NCBI GenBank assembly: GCA_963970005.1
Contig: CAXAMN010022917.1
Span: 635,131-699,130, forward strand
DNA length: 64,000 nt
Origin: Durusdinium trenchii
Taxonomy: Eukaryota > Sar > Dinophyceae > Suessiales > Symbiodiniaceae
Reading direction: 5' to 3'
Part shown: positions 1 through 11,600 of the stretch, in pieces
How the letters are laid out: every line of letters begins with the position of its first letter
Position numbering within the stretch: position 1 is the stretch's first letter
Notes under the pieces: model-generated
What the model saw: only the letters and a program-made list of their open reading frames with translations
What the model was told of the DNA's origin: nothing
Database searches by the model: none
Position numbers and translations under genes: made by a program

Positions 1-469
1 CTTGGGGTAACGCGAAGCTTAGCAACAGCCACTGCCCGGCAAAGCACCTCATGGTTGTCTTTTTCTTGCGCGTTTTTCTTTGCTTTCTTAACAGGTTCCT
101 GGAAAACGGAAGGGCGCGGGCCGCACGGGCACCGCGCGGTTCCCACGCCTGCTCGGTCGCAAGCTTGTGAACCTTCTTTTCCTTCTGGTCCTGCACTTCT
201 TATGCCGGGGCGTCTTTGCTTGATGCGCGCCCGTTTCAAAACTTTCAATGCGTGGAAACTCCCAAAAGGCAAGACTTTGAGAAGCTGTTTTCCCAAACCT
301 AAGGGTCTGCCATGGCGCACGGTCCCCACGCCTGCTTGGTCGTATGCTTGCGAACCTTCTTGGACTTCTTTTCCTTCTGGTCCTCCCCCTCCAGTGGAAG
401 TTGATTAAAGGCTTTCAATGGGGCGCGGGACGAAAGGACACCCGAATGCAAAGTTCTGGATTCTGACAC

Positions 470-610
470 CCCTTGCTCCTAGTAGCGATGCCAGGAGCCC
501 CTAGTAGCGTCCTTGCTCCTAGTAGCGAGGCCAGGAGCGTCCTTGCTCCTAGTAGATCTAGTAGCGAGGCCAGGAGCCCCTAGTAGCGTCCTTGCTCCTA
601 GTTGTCCGTG
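470..610. repeat. Dispersed CTTGCTCCTAGTAGCG family, array 1
   Basis: Several imperfect copies of CTTGCTCCTAGTAGCGAGG and CCAGGAGCCCCTAGTAGCGT in tandem. The same words recur at 3400-3530, 16240-16330, 40795-40870, 49690-49790, 50950-51070 and 59870-60085. Confidence 0.85.
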
Positions 611-800
611 GTCCCTGGGTCGGATTGAGAACCGTTTATGCGCGGGCGGGCTTGTAAGGAGAACCTTCTGAAGATTCTGAACGCGGCCTTAGGAGTTAGA
701 AGGGGATTCCTTGAAGCATGTCACACGATCTTGGGGCGAGCTTATTGCAACCGATAGTGGGCTCAAAAGGATTGCACAAGTCTATTGAAAAAGGGTAGGT

Positions 801-985
801 TCAGACCACACCCAACCACCAAGACCTGGCCCCTGTGGCCTCTCTGTTGTACCATCGCAGCGGAGGGAGCTCGTCCTCATTCATCACGCTCGGATTCGTC
901 CATTCGTAGATCTCCGCACTAATCGCCCGGTCCACCCAGAGCCTGCATGCCTTGACACTCACCACCTTCGCGTAGCGAAGGAACA
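801..985 (-). CDS. Left copy of inverted duplicated coding unit
   Basis: The frame codes RYAKVVSVKACRLWVDRAIS and then AEIYEWTNPSVMNEDELPPL, ending WWLGVV and TGA at 801. It is about 76 percent identical in protein to the right copy. Unknown family. Confidence 0.5.
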
Positions 986-1109
986 GCGCGCTGCCACTGC
1001 TACTGCTGAAGGCAGCAGCAACGCCGCCCACGGCGCACTGCCGCGACTCGAGCCGCCGCCTTGCGGCCGAGCCGAGCGCGCGGGAGCGCAACCTGCTGGC
1101 ACAAAGCCA

Positions 1110-1309
1110 TGATCAACACGCATCCCTACGTTCGCTACGAGAAGGAGGTGACTGTCAAGGCATGCCGCTGCTGGGTGGACCGGACGATCAGTGCGGAGGT
1201 CTACGAGTGGACGAATCCCAAGGTGATGGATGAGGATGAGCTCCCTCCGCTTCTTTGGTACAACAGAAAGGCCGCAGGGCCCGAGTCTGGATGGTTGGGT
1301 GTGGTATGA
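1110..1309 (+). CDS. Right copy of inverted duplicated coding unit
   Basis: The frame reads RYEKEVTVKACRCWVDRTIS and then AEVYEWTNPKVMDEDELPPL, ending GWLGVV and TGA at 1309. Most differences from the left copy are conservative (I/V, S/T, N/D, T/A), so both may have been coding. Unknown family. Confidence 0.5.
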
Positions 1310-1576
1310 CCCTACCCTTTTTCAATAGACTTTTGCAAACCTTTTGAGGTTGTAGCTTCAGAGATTCTGAGGTTCTAGCTTCAGAAACATGCGGAAAGCA
1401 TTCGGAGAAACGTGTGGAATCCGAAGATCAAACAAAAAACGACGTTGGGAAATCGGACAGGCCGTGCCTTGAAGACGCGGCCTTTCAAATCATCGTTCAA
1501 AGATCCGCCCATGCCACATCGCTCGAAGATCCACCCATGGCACGGGTGGTTGGTATGGTCTTGAAAAAAGATTCCT

Positions 1577-1905
1577 GCTTGCAGTTGCTGCAAGTTCTTC
1601 TGAGGGTTACTTTCTTCAATTGCTGACGTGTCAGCCTGCAGTGACTGAGCCCTGACCTGTTGAGGCCACTGAAACTCGGCCGTTTTACCTGGGCTTCTAT
1701 GTTGTCAGGGCTGGTTGGTATGTATTGGCTACTATATTGGCAGTTGCTACGAGTTCTTCTGAGGACCTTTCTTCTTCAATTGCTGACGTGTCTGCCTGCA
1801 GTGTCTGAGCCCTGACCTGGAAGCGGGGTACCTTTGAGGCCATTGAAACTCTGCTGTTTTACCTTTGGTGGTTTTCCTGCATTTTTCTGGGTTTCTATGT
1901 TGTTT
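1577..1905. repeat. Imperfect direct repeat beside the TTG tract
   Basis: Two copies, from about 1577 and about 1740, share GTTCTTCTGAGG, TTCAATTGCTGACGTGTC, GCCTGCAGTG and GAGCCCTGACCTG. Confidence 0.7.
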
Positions 1906-1954
1906 TGACCCTTTCAACCCGCCACAAAAAGCATCATCCACATTAACTGTTCTA

Positions 1955-2640
1955 TGAGTTGCTCTTGCTGTTGCTCTTGCTGCTGGTGTTGTTATTGCTG
2001 TTGCTGCTGCTGTTTTTGTTGCTGTTGCTGCTGCTGTTGTTGTTGCTGTTGCTGTTGCTGCTGGTGTTGTTGTTCCTGTTGCTGTTACTGCTGTTGTTGT
2101 TGCTGTTGCTGTTGCTGCTGTTGTTCTTGCTGTTGTTGCTGCTGCTGTTGTTGTTGCTGTTGCTGTTGCTGTTGTCATCGTTGTAACTGTTGTTGTTGCT
2201 GCTGATGCTGCTGCTGTTGTCTTGTTGTTGGGGTTGTTGTTGCTAAAGTTGTTGTTGTGGCCGTTGTCCTTGTTGTTGTTGGTGGTGGTGGTGCTGTTGC
2301 AGTTCTTGTTCTTGTTGTTGTTGTTGCTGCTAGTGTTACTGATGCAGTTGTTGTTGCCCTTGTCGTTGTTGTTGCTGTTATTGTTCTCGTTATTGGTGCT
2401 TTTGTTGCCGCTGTTGCCGTCGTTGTCATTATTGCTGTTGCTGCTGTTGTTGTTCTGGTTGTTGCTGCTGTTGTCATTGTTGTTGCTGTTGCTGATTCTG
2501 TTGTTGTTGCTGTTGTTGTTCTTGTTGTTGTTGTTGCTGTTGTTGGTGGTGGTGATGCTGTTGGTGTCGTTGTTATTGTTGTTGTTGTGGTGGTGGTTCT
2601 TGTTCTTGTTATTCTCGTTGTTGCGTTGCGGTTCTTCTTC
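1955..2640. repeat. Degenerate TTG/CTG trinucleotide tract
   Basis: Nearly 690 bp of TTG, CTG and GTT triplets with scattered interruptions. Every frame is open but yields only poly-Leu, poly-Cys, poly-Val, poly-Asn or poly-Thr, so I treat it as satellite. Confidence 0.9.
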
Positions 2641-2649
2641 TTCTTGGTC

Positions 2650-3400
2650 TAATGATGTCAAGGGGATATTATTAGTGTTAATCTCCAACAATGTATCTGC
2701 ATCAGGGCGGTCGATACGTGGTAGCCCGCTTCAGTTCAACTTGCGGAAGTTCTCAGCTGGAATTCGCAGCTGCAACGCTGCAATCACATACTTAGCACCG
2801 AGGTTCGCCCAAACACAATGAACAACTGATTGTCTATCTATCTTGTGTCCATGAGTCATTAGGGCTTATTGTCATCCAACTCACATCCTAAGGCCCAGTG
2901 CTGACATGCAATTTGTGTTGACTCTTTAGAACGCCTTCGTTTAAGTCTCAAGAAACAAGTTGTCTAACCAGCTCGTTGCACAACGTTGCACAAGTCAACC
3001 AACAAATACTAACAGGAGCTCTGACACTTCTGCGTCCATGACACCATGACAAAAGCCGTAAAGAGCACCTCTTTGCGAAAACAACCCCCCTTGAAACAAA
3101 AAAACACTATAAAATACTATAAATTACCCACTATTCCAGGATATTCCAGGGATTCGGATCGTTCGCGCGGGTTCTTTGCGCAGCGGTATGTGCCTGGAGA
3201 GGTCTTGTGTCTGGGCAGCTCTTCGCCACTGGCAGCTCTTCGCCACCAGTGGTCGTAGATGCAAAGCCTCTGGGGGAAGGTGCCTTCCGTCGCACCGAAG
3301 TGGTCAATGCGCCTCAGCAAAGCAACGACGTTTTAAAAGGCCCGCTGGCAAAAAAAAAAAACTGCCCACAGCAGGGGAATGCGTGAAAAAACTATAGTAG
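2650..3400. other. Stretch without recognisable gene
   Basis: Mixed-composition sequence with no frame showing exon-like codon bias. A poly-A run lies near 3350. Confidence 0.5.
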
Positions 3401-3530
3401 TAAGGCCAGGAGCGCCTAGGCCCTAGTATATAGCTTCCTTGCTCCTAGTAGGCATGCCAGGAGTCCCTAGTGGCGTCCTTGCTCCTAGTAGAAAGGCCAG
3501 GAGCCCCTAGTAGCGTCCTTACTAATGGAA
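3400..3530. repeat. Dispersed CTAGTAGC family, array 2
   Basis: Copies of GCCAGGAGCGCCTAG, CTTGCTCCTAGTAGGCATG and CCAGGAGCCCCTAGTAGCGT. Confidence 0.8.
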
Positions 3531-3959
3531 GCTGTATAGAGGACCTTTTGGACGTTTGGGATCAAAAGAAATGCTCACACACTCCAATGAGTCTCACTCA
3601 CGCGGACATCCCCACCAAGCGATTGCTCGGAAGTGTCTTTCCTGTAGATGCCGTCCTGTTCTTGGTTCTTCTAAGCCCTCCTTCCGCTTCCCCTAAAAGG
3701 GCCGTCCATGTTCAACGCTGTACACTCTGACCCACTAACAGTTTGGCATAATTAGGCCTCGGAGTCAGACCATTTGGCCATTTGGCTCTACGAACAGTGT
3801 CTTTCACGTCCATATGATGTGTTGCGTGGGAGGGTGTAAGTGGATTGAGAGTAGATGGCACAAACCCCACTTTCGGTGGTTTCTATGGACCCCCATCCAT
3901 CTAGGACATCATGGCGTCTGTGCCATCGAACCTCTGAAACCACTGTAAAATCATTTTGC

Positions 3960-4070
3960 CTAGAGCTCCAGTCGTGCCTCCCCAGGTATGACTGGACCCT
4001 CTAGACCCACCCCAGTCCCACATCTCCTCAGGTTCGGTACGACTGGAGCACTAGGGTACCATCCTCCGAG
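3960..4070. repeat. Dispersed CCACCCCAGTCCCAC repeat, copy 1
   Basis: It contains ACCCACCCCAGTCCCAC, then TTCGGTACGACTGGAGCA. Related copies lie at 10690-10780 and 39340-39385. Confidence 0.65.
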
Positions 4071-4099
4071 GCTCTGAGTGAAATTGCGCCAGGTGCAGT

Positions 4100-5370
4100 T
4101 CTCTGTGCTGGGCCTTTTCTCTGCATCCTGGAGCGCCGGCGCCTGTTGCCATACTCGGTGCCCAATGGCACGTGGAGGTGTGGCCGTACGCGGTGTCCCA
4201 CAGGAGAAGGCAGGCAGCAATAGCAGGATCAGCTTCTGTGGGCCAACCTCACCCGAATCATTTTTCAGGGGGGAGGTCTTGCGTTCTGATTAGAGTGGGG
4301 AATGCCAAAAAACCACCAGGCCAGGGTGGCTGCTCCACTAAGTGAATGTGCAGAAATTCCCATGTCCACATCCAATTACACCTGAATATGGAACTACTTG
4401 CCCAGAACGCGTGACTGCTCCACTTAGTCCACCGGGGTCAACATGATCTATACTCCCGAGGTCCGAGGCCGCCGAGGCCTCAGCTGGAGCACCCACATGC
4501 CCCAGGGAAACATAACTGAAGACCATGATCAACCTGGTTGCCCACATTTGGGTGGTTTCAAGGTCTTATAAATCCAAACGACCTAGTCTTTGGATCAGTC
4601 TTTTCGTGGTTTCAAGGAGCTCTGGGCCTTCTCCCCTTCACTTCAACTCCTTGTGCTCCTGACTCGCCCGAGGCGCGCCCATGGCGCGGATGGGGAGCTG
4701 ACGGCGCGGAGCGACCGAGGAACGGCTCGAGCCAGGAGCGCGAAACCGGGCCGGACGGTGACGGGTGTCCGGACGGTGACGGGGTTGAGGGAGTAGCCCA
4801 GCACACGTCTACCTTGAACATGTTAAACCCCCGACCAAGCGTGTTGGCCCTTTTGGGCTAAAGGGCCACCCCTTGGATTACTGTTTGCCACCTTGTCTAT
4901 GTCTAAAGAACATGACCCCCTTCAAAAGTTGTCTGCACTTGATTTGCTCGGGTATGTTTTGTTATTAATATTCCCCGCAATAATGTTTTGTGCTTGTCGT
5001 TTGTCATTATTTCTGTCGAACTCTGTGTGTAAACTCATTATGTTTAATGTCCTTTCCATGCCAATTGATTTCCAACAAAAGTGTGTGATTGACTGTGTGC
5101 TTGAGACTGTTACATGCACAAAACACTGTAATTAAACCAGAGTGTTTTTTCAGCATCTCATGTCAAATTTTACATCACTACCAACACCCGCTCTCTTTTT
5201 TTTGTCCTCGCTTGGACTGCCAGCACCAGTTCTTATGCAGTGGAAATAATGCAAGGGGATGCAAGGGGTACATGTGTTCCAATAAGGCCTTTTGATTTTG
5301 TCATGTCATGTGCGCATAGTTGTGCACTTGCAGGATGAGTAGCCACCCATCACCCAGCCCCATCTCTTGT
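4100..5370. other. Stretch without recognisable gene
   Basis: A GC-rich patch at 4660-4800 has open frames on both strands (for example GADGELTARSDRGTARARSA), but none fits a splice pattern. The rest is AT-rich and non-coding in appearance. Confidence 0.4.
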
Positions 5371-5373
5371 GTG

Positions 5374-5512
5374 GGCTGAGGCAGCGGCATGTTCAAAGAT
5401 AAACCTGAGCCAAGGGTGGAAGCGAAGTTGCGAGACTGGGATCGGATCGTCAACTTCATACACAAGCACTTGTCCGGAATGAATCCTTCAAGAATGTCCG
5501 GGCCAGGGCCAG
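5374..5512 (+). CDS. Candidate plus-strand exon
   Basis: After GGCAG the frame codes MFKDKPEPRVEAKLRDWDRI and then VNFIHKHLSGMNPSRMS, ending at a CCAG|GTGAAA donor. Charged and helical. No family recognised; isolated. Confidence 0.4.
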
Positions 5513-5834
5513 GTGAAACTCCGACTAGATGCTGCAGAGTCCAGTTTCTCCCGTCCCAAGATGAACAGACCAGCTCCAACCACCATCGGTAACCCCACCG
5601 CCTACCACCGGGAGTCGCGACTCAGTTGACCATCCCAAAGCATCCCATAAAGTGATCGAAGAGTTATATACTTAGATTTACCTCATTGTTGACCTTGGTG
5701 ATAAACCACATATAACGTTTAAACATACACATACTTATACTATTAAGACATATTACATATACACACAGCGCGGGACATGTAGATTTTTGTAACCACACAC
5801 GGTCTGAGACCGGTGGTTTCTCAGTTTTCTGTAC

Positions 5835-6010
5835 TAATCAGTCTCTGGAGCATCTGACGATTAGTCGGCGCGGAACACTGAGCACTCCGGACCACTTGTT
5901 CAGCTCATGGCAATCTGGAGAGGTGGAACTGCCCTCATAGGTGTAGAAGTCACCTGCCACCGCGGGCGACTGACGCAAGCGTCTCACATCCGGACCACCC
6001 GCAAACGCCA
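5835..6010 (-). CDS. Alpha-carbonic-anhydrase-like C-terminal exon
   Basis: The frame ends DFYTYEGSSTSPDCHELNKW and then SGVLSVPRRLIVR before a TGA near 5835. Alpha carbonic anhydrases, zinc enzymes that hydrate CO2, carry Y.YEGSLTTPPC.E.V.W.V in the C-terminal half of the domain. Here the second Pro is Asp. The three zinc-binding His lie in other exons that I could not find. The upstream end is approximate. Confidence 0.5.
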
Positions 6011-6274
6011 CGCGGGTGGTACGAAACCCCTGCCCTGAGTTGGATGAAGTCCTCAGATGTCCCAAGTACCTTTTGATCAGTACGCCCTGGGAAGAGACGC
6101 ACCTGGAACCTGAAAACCCACGGAAACCACAGAAACGGTCTTCGGAACATGGTCGACACCAGGTTGCCAAGCCCGGTGACCGAGGCTGTTCACTGTCAGA
6201 CTGGGTGCGGTCAGGCCAGAAACCGAAAGAGACGTCCGCTAGGGATTCTCTCCAGGAAACTCCATCCCCCTCCC

Positions 6275-6402
6275 TAATTAAGTAGGCACCTACTTAATTA
6301 AGGAAATGAGGTTGCAAGTAAGCCTTACTTGCAGCTACTACCAACTGGACGCAGGATAGCTCGCGCTTCTTCAAGGAAACTCCCCCTCCTTGAAGAAGCG
6401 CT
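6275..6402. repeat. Cluster of three palindromes
   Basis: In order: TAATTAAGTAGG/CCTACTTAATTA with a 2-base centre (6275-6300), GCAAGTAAG/CTTACTTGC with a 1-base centre (6314-6332), and a 15-base arm pair GCGCTTCTTCAAGGA/TCCTTGAAGAAGCGC with a 9-base loop (6363-6401). GGAAACTCC is repeated near the first and third. Confidence 0.88.
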
Positions 6403-7029
6403 CGCACTAATGATTTGGTTCCTAGATTTTTAGGGGAACTTATTTTTTCAGGTTCCTCTCTTGTGGCTCCCAATGACCTACAGACCTACAGTGATGATTT
6501 GGCTGTTGGTTTGTGTTTCAACGCTATGGTGCATCACGTTTCTTAGCTTTAGTCGATCTCTATGATTGAGGACTCATCAACATTGGCCAGCAGGGGCCAA
6601 ATCGAACCCAATTGGCCTGCAGGCTGTGCACTCCTTTTCTGTGCCACACTCTCACTGGCAAAGCTTTCGAGTGAAACTTGCACATCACCAAGAGTCAAAT
6701 GGAAAGGGTTTTGAACACTCAAATGCCAATGGCCTTGGGAATGGGTCCTTCAGCAATTCAGGCTGAATTGACCAGATCATGAACACCTTAGGAGTGGTTG
6801 CCGGGGTGAAGATTCTGCTTCACGCCCTGCCGCCAAAAACATAAATATGGAGTTCATTGGAGCGATTGGAGTTCATAGTTCATCAGTTCAGGGGACCATG
6901 AAGCATGCATTGAGCTTGCAATTCTGAGCAATCCCAGATCCGATCTATCTGTGAAGAGGACACCCCCCGTGAATGTACGGCGCCCCGCTTAGGCGCATGA
7001 TGCGAGCTAGTTTGCCAACTCCTGCCCCC

Positions 7030-7330
7030 ACATGGCCACTTTTGTGGGGCGGATGGTCAAATGCGTTGATCCAAATGGTGTTCTTCTTCTCCAACTGCTC
7101 ATGTTTGCAATCCCCAAATGGTGACCGCCATCTGCTCTTTCACAAAGCCTTTCGCACAGCAAATGGGTGGCAATCAACTCTTGGACCGTTGGCATCTCTG
7201 GTGTCGGCTCCTTCAGAGCCCAAAAAAGGCCAACGAACACGACTGTCCTGTGCTTAAAAGTGGCTCTCGTGCCTTCGTGGCGCACGGAAAGCAAGGCGGA
7301 ACGAGCAAAACCCGGTATTGTAATTGTACG
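7030..7330 (-). CDS. Unknown minus-strand exon
   Basis: An open frame reads FKHRTVVFVGLFWALKEPTP and then EMPTVQELIATHLLCERLCE. It lies 1.1 kb below the last giant-gene exon and 1 kb above the carbonic-anhydrase-like exon and may belong to either. No domain recognised. Plus frames overlap. Confidence 0.4.
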
Positions 7331-8190
7331 GCTTTGTCGCATGTTCGAGATGATGATTCTCATATCACTCAGGCACAAAAGCTCTCTGATTCCAAGATTT
7401 CTCAGGGAGCCATCCCATCCTTTCGATGAAGTGTCGCCTCCCCATCTGAAGGCCGCTGCTACGTGTCACCTGACGAAGAGGCGCCAGCTATAGCAGGCTG
7501 CAAAGCACGTGCAAACCAAGGCCGTCAAAGCCAATTGAGGCACCCTCTCACAAGAGCGCCGAGGGCCGAGATGGGCCGAGCTGACATGCCCGTAGCTCGA
7601 ATCACATGCAATCACCTATTTCAAGTGAGACGAGAAGGCCCGAAAAACATCGAACAACGAATACAAACCAAGTATCATCTCATACATCTTCACATACCTC
7701 TCGTGACACCCCAAAAAAGACACCACCAGGTTTATCCGGCTCAGCACATATCCGCTCGGCCAGCTCGGAGCCCTGAAAGGGAGATTTTATCCCGCTCACT
7801 GAGAGGTCCCCCGTCGCAAGGAACCTGGCGCGTGCAATGGCACTGCCCATGAGGCATTCCCGAAACCATGAAAATGGGACTGGAAGAGTTACTATTGTGT
7901 ACTTAGGGCTCATAATGGGTCATTTTGGTGGGGTCAATGTATGTAATATTATGTGACTATTCCATGCAGGGATGGTGTGGGATTTATCATCTCTGACACC
8001 TATGGGACTGCCATGTCATTAGAATCATTAGAACATACCTTGGCGTGAGGGCTCAAGGATGATGAAGGTAGGCATCAATCCTAGAGCAGAAGGAGCATGG
8101 GATGCCCATGACTAGACACACTGACACTAAAATGCCACAACCCCCCCATACAAATGCTGAGGTATGATCAGCTTCTACCATCCAAAAGGG

Positions 8191-8215
8191 AGGGTTATGA
8201 ATCAAGAGCCGACAT
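8191..8215. repeat. Single arm of the GGGTTATGAATCAAGAG element
   Basis: GGGAGGGTTATGAATCAAGAG matches the right arm of the foldback at 10512-10600. Confidence 0.6.
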
Positions 8216-8429
8216 GAATGGGAACTCCCTTTACTTCGAACACTTTGTCTCTGAACTTCCGAGGTCGGGAGGAGCTCGCAGCTCATCATAGCTCATCGGT
8301 TTCTGCATCTTTTCGGAGTTTCGTGCGCCAAAAATGTGTGAACACGTACGACTCCAGGGAAACACAGATGGGCTGGGGTACATTAAAAAGAGGTTCCTAC
8401 ATGTTCCGAATGACACCAGTTCGGTCCGA

Positions 8430-8690
8430 ATCGCCACACTGTCTTGAACATCTGTCGACCCAACGGTCCTCCGTCCTCCTCCGCGACGACGGCCGTCCCC
8501 TGACGATCCGCAGCGTCGCCTTCCTCGGACTCGCCCAGGTCTGAAGCATCCATCGCTGAGGGAGTCTTGTGGCTCTTGCCCCCGGACTGGCGGCGGAGCT
8601 CGGCTGCGCGGTGCGCTGGAGTCCGGCTGCGAGACGGTTGGACGGGGGGCGGCCCGCCCTGTTGGGAACCAGACAGGCCGGAAAAGCCGC
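8430..8690 (-). CDS. Giant gene exon 38: disordered C-terminal tail (approximate ends)
   Basis: A minus frame with heavily GC-biased third positions codes PSRSRTPAHRAAELRRQSGG followed by KSHKTPSAMDASDLGESEEG and an acidic stretch. It is a low-complexity tail like those of relatives. The frame runs to a stop near 8380. Plus-strand frames overlap but lack the codon bias. Confidence 0.68.
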
Positions 8691-11600
8691 GAAGGAGACG
8701 TTGGCGGTTCCATGTATCACACTCAAAGAAAGGCCTACGTACTGGTGCTGAGAATGCTTTTTTGAAAAAACGTTTGTAACTAGTTTATATACATATAATG
8801 CAAATATGCGGTTGCACGTAACTACTACATTATTAGTATCTATTTTTGATGTGTGAACTCAAACATACATATTATGCGTATACAAAGGTAGTTGGCTTAC
8901 TTGACGCTACATGCGCGCATGCTAGTGCTGGAAACTCATTGAAACTTGACACACACACACACACAAGGTCCTTTGATGTGGAATATTGTGGCACACCATC
9001 GTCCATACTTCTGAAATCTATCCATGCGGTCGGATGGGAAGCTGAAATGAAGTCTGACCTGAACGCGGGAGAGTCTATATCAAAATCTGGCATGACCAGG
9101 TATCACTGGCATGCCCCAGAATCACCATGAAAGATCATAAAGGAGTCGTCCTTCTTTCCCATCCCCACCACCTTGCCACAAGGGGGAAACAACACGGCCG
9201 CATGTAAAAAAGGAACGTCAACAATCATCAACACAATCAAGTGCAACTCCTGCAGTGGTCTTCCAATTTGCCACCCTTAGGTCCCGCTAGGCCCATAGCC
9301 AGTTGTCCGCTCTCAGCAATTTCCCCATCCCCTCCGCCGTGCCTTGGGCTTCCGGGTGGCCTTCATGATGAGCTTCTCCAAGCGTACGAATCGATCATCC
9401 TCCCCGGTGCTCGGTTCGCATCGCTTCCCACAAGCGGTCTCGCCGGACCCCGGTCTCAGCGAAGGGACCGCGGAGCACCGCACCACCAAACACCGAAGAC
9501 GGATGAGGATGCCTACTAGTATAGCTTCTTCATTGTTATACTATATATATATATAGATCCGATGGCCTCCAACCTAATAGCGATGGCCATGCGCCGAAGA
9601 GCGTCCTTGCTACCAAACACGGAACACCACGGATGAGGATGGATGAGGGATGATGAGGGTGGTTATAGACACGCCATGACCTTCCCGCAGTTTCCGATCA
9701 TTCAAGACTCACCCAAATTGCAGGTATGTTGGTTGCCCTGCGGTGTCCGATCATTCCCAAAATTCGGCAGCTGCTGCTCGACATCAAGCTCGGATGCGGC
9801 CCCTCGCTGCGCTGCTCTCGACGGATCGTCCTCCAAGGCCTCATCCTGGTCCTCACCAGCCATTTGGGGCGACAAAACACACCACAGCTGGGCCCTGGGA
9901 GTCCTTCAGCTTGCTCACGCGTAGTTCAAGCGGGAGGGTCCACAAACACAAACCGCACCACACTTGGTCCACAACCACTGGGCCTTCGATCTTCGATGAA
10001 GGAACTTCATGCAACATACGGACGTCCCTTGTCTGGAAGACAACTCCTCTTCTCAGGGCATGATCTACTGAGTATGGTACACTCCCAGTGATGTGGGCCT
10101 TTGTTCAGTGCCCAGCACGAATTACTGTGAAAAACCATGGTGGAAGAGCCTTGGAAGTGCCTCACATTCAAGTAGAGTTCACACGTCCCAAGTGGTCCCA
10201 AAGATGTCCCAATTAGATCGAACGTTGAGAGAAGGAGATGTGACAAATAAACCATGGAACAACGATGTTCAGCCACGCCTTTTGGCCCGATCCTGGCCAC
10301 CCCATGCAGGTGCCCAAGCAATCGTGCCCCGCCGCGTCTCCGTGCGGGCCTGAGGCCATGGAGCACTAGGAGCTGTTGGACCTCCATAGCGCTTGATGCT
10401 GTCCTGGCCATGGAGCACCAGCGAGCCGGGAGGTGTGTTTCTCGGTGCACCAGCGAGCCAGGCTTGGTGCGTTTTTCAGTGAAGAACTTCCGGTGATGCA
10501 AGACTCTTAATGTAGACTCCCTTGATTTGTAAACCCACACACCCCAATTGGATTGAAAGACCCCCTTTGCTATGGGGAGGGTTATGAATCAAGAGTCTAC
10601 CTGGACCATCGAATGGGTGTCCAATGGACACCTCTAAGTCATGTAGGGTAGTCCATTGGACACCCATTAGATGATCCATTTGACATTCCCTACAACTCCA
10701 AGTACCTCCTCAGAAGATATCTGGACCGAACCCACCCCAGTCCCACCTTCTGAGAAGGTACGGCTGGAGCTTTAGGACAATATGAATATCCGAATCCCAC
10801 GGTTCCAACTACTTGGATCCGATCCCAGTGACTCCTACAGCTCCACGACTCCGACAGCTCAACGACGACTCCGTCTTCTCGCCGCTCCCAGCGATCCATT
10901 CGCGGGGCGTTTTGGGGGTTCGACACCTTCTCCACAGCACAGCGATGCACATGACGCCACAGAGATGCTCGAACGTAGGCTCAGAGACACACCAGACACA
11001 TCATGACACATACCAGGACCCTCCGTTTTCGGGGTGCCCTGTCTGGAAGCCTATAGGTACGAGTAGTGTGGGGTAGTCCAGCCAGGACACCCCGACAGGT
11101 CGGAGGGTCCAGGTATAGGAAGGTGTCTTTGGTGCTTTTTCTCCAGAGATCCGGGTTGACCATGTGACGCTTTCGGTTGCGCAACCGAACGCTGCGAGAG
11201 ATGAGGGAAAACACAGACATGCGCCTCCTTGTAATCAGGACAGGGGATGAACAAGGTTCTGTAGGGGGATACAACAAAAATTATCCATTGGCAGTAGCTC
11301 TAGTGAGTGTTTGACATGTGGTACATGGAGTCCAGCGGACCCCAAGCATGAAACATGTGTTGTAATAAACAAGTGCATGGTGCTTGTATCACGAAACTCA
11401 CTTGAGGATCGACTGTCAAAAGGCGCATGACATCAATGACTCCAGTCTCTCAAATTTGCCATTTGAGTTCGGCTTGGGAAGAGGTCCAACCAGGGCTGCC
11501 CGTCTTCTTGGTCGTGTGCACCGCTGACAGGTCGAGCCCGCCTGGTCTTGGTGTTCTCAAACGAGTACCCTCCGGTTGACCCGGTGCCCGGTTCACCACG

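Larger units (their letters stand above)
778..1334. repeat. Inverted repeat carrying the duplicated unit
   Basis: The outer ends match as inverted copies: AGTCTATTGAAAAAGGGTAG at the left and its complement near 1312-1331. Arms of roughly 200 bp flank a GC-rich centre of about 120 bp that is not duplicated. Confidence 0.75.

Noticed and set aside
1747-2691. 314-codon Asn/Thr-rich frame
   Set aside because: Product of the trinucleotide tract; all frames are equally open.
3770-3800. Relic of the dinoflagellate spliced-leader sequence (CCATTTGGCTC-like text)
   Set aside because: Only a short stretch resembles CCATTTTGGCTCAAG and no downstream coding frame follows.
10007-10540. 177-codon minus frame
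   Set aside because: No codon bias and no motif; two other frames are equally open in parts.
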